DNA of 11,540 bases, taken from the NCBI GenBank assembly GCA_958430865.1, contig CAUDNR010004391.1, positions 1,707 through 13,246 of the forward strand, read 5' to 3'. Shown one piece after another: positions 8,805 through 11,540 of the stretch. The DNA comes from Entrophospora sp. SA101 (lineage: Eukaryota > Glomeromycota > Glomeromycetes > Entrophosporales > Entrophosporaceae). Position 1 is the stretch's first letter. Each line of letters opens with the position of its first letter. The notes beneath the pieces were generated by a model. The model ran no database searches and was not told the DNA's origin. It was given only the letters and a program-made list of their open reading frames with translations. A program made the translations under genes and the position numbers.

Positions 8805-9158
8805 CACTTCCTGGTCATAAATATAAGGACACTTGCAGATCATCGGAAATAATTGAACAAAGAAACATGAAAAAAAATATAACTTTTATTAACCTAACCG
8901 CATTTGCTTATTAAGTAAAAATTCATCTTCATATCAAATAGTATAACATACTGAAGTTTCGCCACATATAAACAACAACTTGTTGTTTTACGAACCTTAA
9001 AAAATAAAAATGAATTTTTCAGAATTTTCAAAAAAGTTTTTAACTCGAAAATTGACCACAATGTCAAGTCCTACGGACCTTTGTGGTATAAGTAAAAAAT
9101 GCGTCTTATGTTTGAATCTAGATATATCCAAAATTCTAGATCATTTGGTAAATTAATT
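8805..9158 (+). repeat. Left terminal inverted repeat of the Tc1-type element
   Basis: It pairs with 10455-10918 after the nested MITE there is removed. Near its inner part (9056-9087) it contains a smaller foldback, CCACAA...GTCC TAC GGAC...TTGTGG, which is less perfect in the right copy. The inner end is AAATTAATT just before 9158. Confidence 0.9.
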
Positions 9159-9272
9159 GCCAAGATGTCATACAAAATTCTCAAATGAGTTAATTTTGAA
9201 GATCTTTTAAAAAAATCCCAAATTAGATGATTCATTTAGAGTAAACTTTAACCATTTTAAAGAGAACTTAAA

Positions 9273-10343
9273 ATGCCCAAAGCTACTCAATTATCTGAAT
9301 TCAAATGTGGAGAAATCGTTGGCTTAAAAAAAGCCAATTTTTCTTATAGAGAAATAGCTCATATATTAAATAGATCCAAAAGTGCAGTCGAAAAGGTTGC
9401 CAATGATTATTTTTCAAAAAATAAAACAACTGCAGTTCTTAGACCTGGCAGACCTAAAAAGTTATCAGAGTGTGATGAAAGACAACTTATGAAAGCTGTA
9501 AAAAAGGATACTAAAACAACTGCTTTTAAATTAGTCAAAAGTCTTGGAGAATTAAACATTATAGCAAGTGAGAGATGAACATTACATTCTAAAAATGTTT
9601 ATGGAAGAAAAGCTGTGAAAAAAACCTCTTGTTTCTGATGTAAATAGGAAAAAAAGATTATACTGGTGTCATGCAAGAAAAAATTGGAGTAGTAATGAAT
9701 GGGATAAAATAATATTTAGTGATGAAAGTAGATTTGAGTTGTTTCAAAATGATTCAAATGATTGGGTCTGGAGGAAGCCAGGAGAAAAATATAATAAAGA
9801 AAATTTAAGTCCAACAGTAAAAAAATCTGATGGAATTATGGTTTTGGGGATGTTTTACAAGAAAAAAAATGAGTCCATTAGCATTAGTTGAAGGTAAATT
9901 AAATGCAATTGGTTATAATAAACTTCTTGCAGAAAATTTACTATCTTATATTAACGAATTAAGAGAGGAGAATGGTGGTGGTGATGGTGATAGTGGTGGT
10001 GATGATGGTCATGGTCGTAGTTGTGTGTTTACTTTTCAAGAAGATAATGCACCATGTCATAAAGCAGCCGTAGCAAATTGATGGAAAGAGGAAAATCGTA
10101 TTATGGTTCTCCCTTGGCCTGCTCAAAGTCCAGACCTCAATCCTATTGAAAATTTATGGCAGGATTTAAAAAGAGGACTTAGAATGAGAAACCCAAAACC
10201 AAAAAAATAAGACAGAACTATTCAATTTATTAAAAGAGGAATGGTTTAACACTATCCCAGAAAGAATTAATAGATTAATAGATAGTATGCCACAAAGAGT
10301 GGATGCTGTTTTAAAAAGTAAAGGAAACCTGACAAGATATTGA
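9273..10343 (+). pseudogene. Tc1-type DD34E transposase, decayed
   Basis: Catalyses cut-and-paste transposition when intact. The N-terminus (frame from ATG 9273) has helix-turn-helix DNA-binding segments (about residues 8-50) and GRPKKL (59-64), the usual linker between the two HTH modules. The catalytic part shows IFSDESRF (first Asp, codon 9721-9723), FQEDNAPCH (second Asp) and SPDLNPIENLW (Glu); 34 residues separate the last two acids when the stop between them is counted as one residue. The C-terminus reads EEWFNTIPERINRLIDSMPQ and ends LTRY at TGA 10341-10343. Damage: TGA at 9576-9578, an extra base in the A run 9618-9624, an extra T in 9842-9845, TGA at 10079-10081 and an extra A in 10201-10207. 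A Gly/Asp-rich block (9974-10018) lies before the second Asp and is not a usual part of the fold. Confidence 0.93.
9974..10018 (+). repeat. GGT/GAT trinucleotide expansion in the transposase
   Basis: Fifteen codons, mostly GGT and GAT, encode GGGDGDSGGDDGHGR between the helix after NELREEN and the FQEDNAPCH strand. It is an imperfect coding microsatellite that preserves the frame. Confidence 0.8.
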
Positions 10344-10352
10344 TTTTTTTTT

Positions 10353-10358
10353 AATAAA
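10353..10358 (+). terminator. Possible polyadenylation signal of the transposase
   Basis: AATAAA lies 10 bp after the transposase stop codon and before the right terminal repeat. The position is plausible, but base composition makes chance matches frequent. Confidence 0.3.
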
Positions 10359-10454
10359 ATACAATTAATTTAGGTGTCTTTTATGTTTCAAATTGGTGAG
10401 CAGTTTGAGGTTGAATTGTTTTGTAAAATTTTCTACATTTTTTTTTTTCTCGTT

Positions 10455-10918
10455 AATTAATTTACCAAATAATCTAGAATTTTGGATATAGCTAGATTCA
10501 AACATAAGACACATTTTTTACCTATACCACAAAGGTTGTTAGGACTTGACATTGTGGTTAATTTTCAAGTTAAAGACTTTTTTGAAAATTCCGAAAAATT
10601 CATTTTATTTTTTAAGGTTCGTAAAACAACAAGTTGTTGTTTATATGTGGCGAAACTTCAGTATGTTATACTACTGTAAAGTCTGGAAAGATAGCATCCC
10701 CTTTTTACATATGTGTAACATTTTTTTTATATTGATGCTCAATTGTTTTAAAGTAGGGGGTGCTATCTTTCCAGACTTTACAGTATTTGATATGAAGATG
10801 AATTTTTACTTAATAAGCAAATGCGGTTAGGTTAATAAAAATTTTATTTTTTTCATGTTTCTTTGTTCAATTATTTCTGATGATCTGCAAGTGTCCTTAT
10901 ATTTATGACCAGGAAGTG
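10455..10918 (-). repeat. Right terminal inverted repeat of the Tc1-type element (interrupted)
   Basis: Inverse of 8805-9158, with a MITE plus its extra TA inserted between TTATAC and TTTGATATG. Two open stretches on the plus strand here (10482-10679 and 10546-10830) run through repeat and MITE and are not genes. Confidence 0.9.
10674..10783. mobile_element. 110-bp MITE nested in the Tc1 right repeat
   Basis: It starts CTGTAAAGTCTGGAAAGATA and ends with the inverse. The 29-bp ends (10674-10702 and 10755-10783) differ at one position. TA flanks are at 10672-10673 and 10784-10785. Comparison with the uninterrupted left repeat (around 8935-8945) gives the pre-insertion sequence with a single TA, which proves the boundaries. 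No ORF. The interior includes TTTTTACATATGTGTAA. Confidence 0.95.
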
Positions 10919-10920
10919 TA

Positions 10921-11466
10921 TATTATAAAAAACATTCACAATTGATTTAGAAATAATAAAATAAACATTGACACTATTAGTAGTAATAGTAATAATGGTT
11001 TGGCTTGATAACCATCAATTATCATTTGAAATAATACTTTAGGTCATATAGTGCAAGTCATTTAGCACTGAACTTTTTATCAGATGTGTAGATTCTTTAA
11101 CTCCTCCAAAAATGGAATGTATGACCAAAAAAAACAAATCATAGAATTAAAGCCAATACTTTTCTCTACAATTTAATGATTTCATTTCATTGATATGTCA
11201 CATTACCATAGAGGAATGATGCATCAAAGTTCTCAAAGTTTCATGAATTTACTATGTTAATCTCCCAAAGTGGCATGTTACACGAATTGTTATATATATT
11301 AAAAATGAATGAATTGGGAAGAATTGAATTTTTGAAATTTTTAATGGCCGATCTTTTATCACGTGATAATAATTTGGTGTCATATACATGTTCTCAAAAT
11401 TAGCACTAGATGCAAACATTCTAATGTCCTATTTTACATTCATGATCAATGATGTTATTTTTAATA
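10921..11466. other. Intergenic region between transposons
   Basis: No supported coding region. It holds a TAGTAATAGTAATAATGG-like stretch near 10980, a small inverted repeat GTGC...GCAC near 11051-11069 and a 14-bp palindrome at 11356-11369. Confidence 0.5.
11356..11369. promoter_or_regulatory. 14-bp perfect palindrome with a CACGTG core
   Basis: TTATCACGTGATAA. CACGTG is the classic E-box bound as a dimer by basic helix-loop-helix proteins such as Cbf1-type factors. No gene start follows within the window, so its target is not visible. Confidence 0.4.
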
Positions 11467-11540
11467 CAGTGCAGGACACCTAATCCCGCAACTTACTGCG
11501 CCACGACGACGAATTTTGGGAAAAAATTTCCAATCAAAAA
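11467..11540 (+). mobile_element. Probable left end of another TA-flanked transposon, cut by the window edge
   Basis: After TA (11465-11466) the sequence begins CAGTGCAGGACACC. CAGT is a common start of Tc1/mariner ends. The stretch is GC-richer than its flank and contains CTGCGCCAC (11496-11504), a 9-mer shared with the 449-bp MITE and the hairpin at 610-646. I recall this end as a frequent repeat in Rhizophagus DNA, but that is memory and was not checked. The other end is outside the window. Confidence 0.5.

Larger units (their letters stand above)
8805..10918 (+). mobile_element. Tc1/mariner-type transposon with about 354-bp inverted repeats
   Basis: The element starts CACTTCCTGGTCATAAATAT and ends with the inverse of that sequence, flanked by TA at 8803-8804 and 10919-10920. 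The outer 40 bp of both ends are identical; similarity continues with few differences to about 9158 on the left and 10455 on the right. The right repeat is longer only because a 110-bp MITE is inserted in it. Between the repeats lies one DD34E transposase gene, now broken. Once the nested MITE is subtracted the element is about 2.0 kb. Typical Tc1 elements are shorter, with TIRs from tens to about 200 bp, so these repeats are long. It looks non-autonomous but could still be mobilised in trans if its ends are recognised. Confidence 0.95.

Noticed and set aside
10482..10830. Two overlapping plus-strand open stretches
   Set aside because: They run through the Tc1 right repeat and the nested MITE, so they are by-products of repeat sequence.

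Overview
The window looks like accessory DNA from a very AT-rich eukaryote, most probably an arbuscular mycorrhizal fungus (Glomeromycotina, Rhizophagus-like). The basis is short GT-AG introns, a fungal-type membrane P450, a START-domain protein, an uncharacterised protein family that I associate from memory with these fungi, and many TA-targeting DNA transposons and MITEs. Taxonomy is an inference, since no database could be searched. No rRNA, tRNA, CRISPR array or bacterial operon signal was seen.

Layout. 1-2239 is AT-rich intergenic DNA with small repeats: a diverged repeat at 1-121, a hairpin at 610-646 and an exact 40-bp direct repeat at 1611/1722. 2240-2762 is probably the relic of a hAT-like element: a BED zinc-finger fragment between arrays of a 9-bp unit. 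3096-4829 is an apparently intact two-exon cytochrome P450 (543 aa); its single intron carries an (AT)17 tract and splits the oxygen-activation motif. 4830-6067 is intergenic. 6068-6700 encodes a low-complexity N-terminus plus only the first half of a START lipid-binding domain. It stops abruptly where a second, unrelated gene begins.

6699-8416 is that second gene, a multi-exon relic of the uncharacterised family. It is damaged by two in-frame TGA codons and by two MITEs inside exons (7449-7626 and 7851-8299). Removing each MITE together with one copy of its TA duplication restores the reading frame exactly. A third MITE (8441-8613) lies 25 bp past its stop codon. 8805-10918 is a Tc1-type DD34E transposon with unusually long inverted repeats (about 354 bp) and a decayed transposase. 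A fourth MITE (10674-10783) is nested in its right repeat. The window ends inside what looks like the left end of yet another TA-flanked element (from 11467).

Only the P450 looks fully functional. It is probably an ER-membrane monooxygenase; its substrate cannot be told from sequence. The right half is a transposon-rich area where insertions can be ordered: the host gene relic and the Tc1 element first, the MITEs into them later. I did not find a convincing new multi-gene system. The most informative parts are the nested, footprint-readable MITE insertions and the fused gene-fragment junction near 6690-6700.
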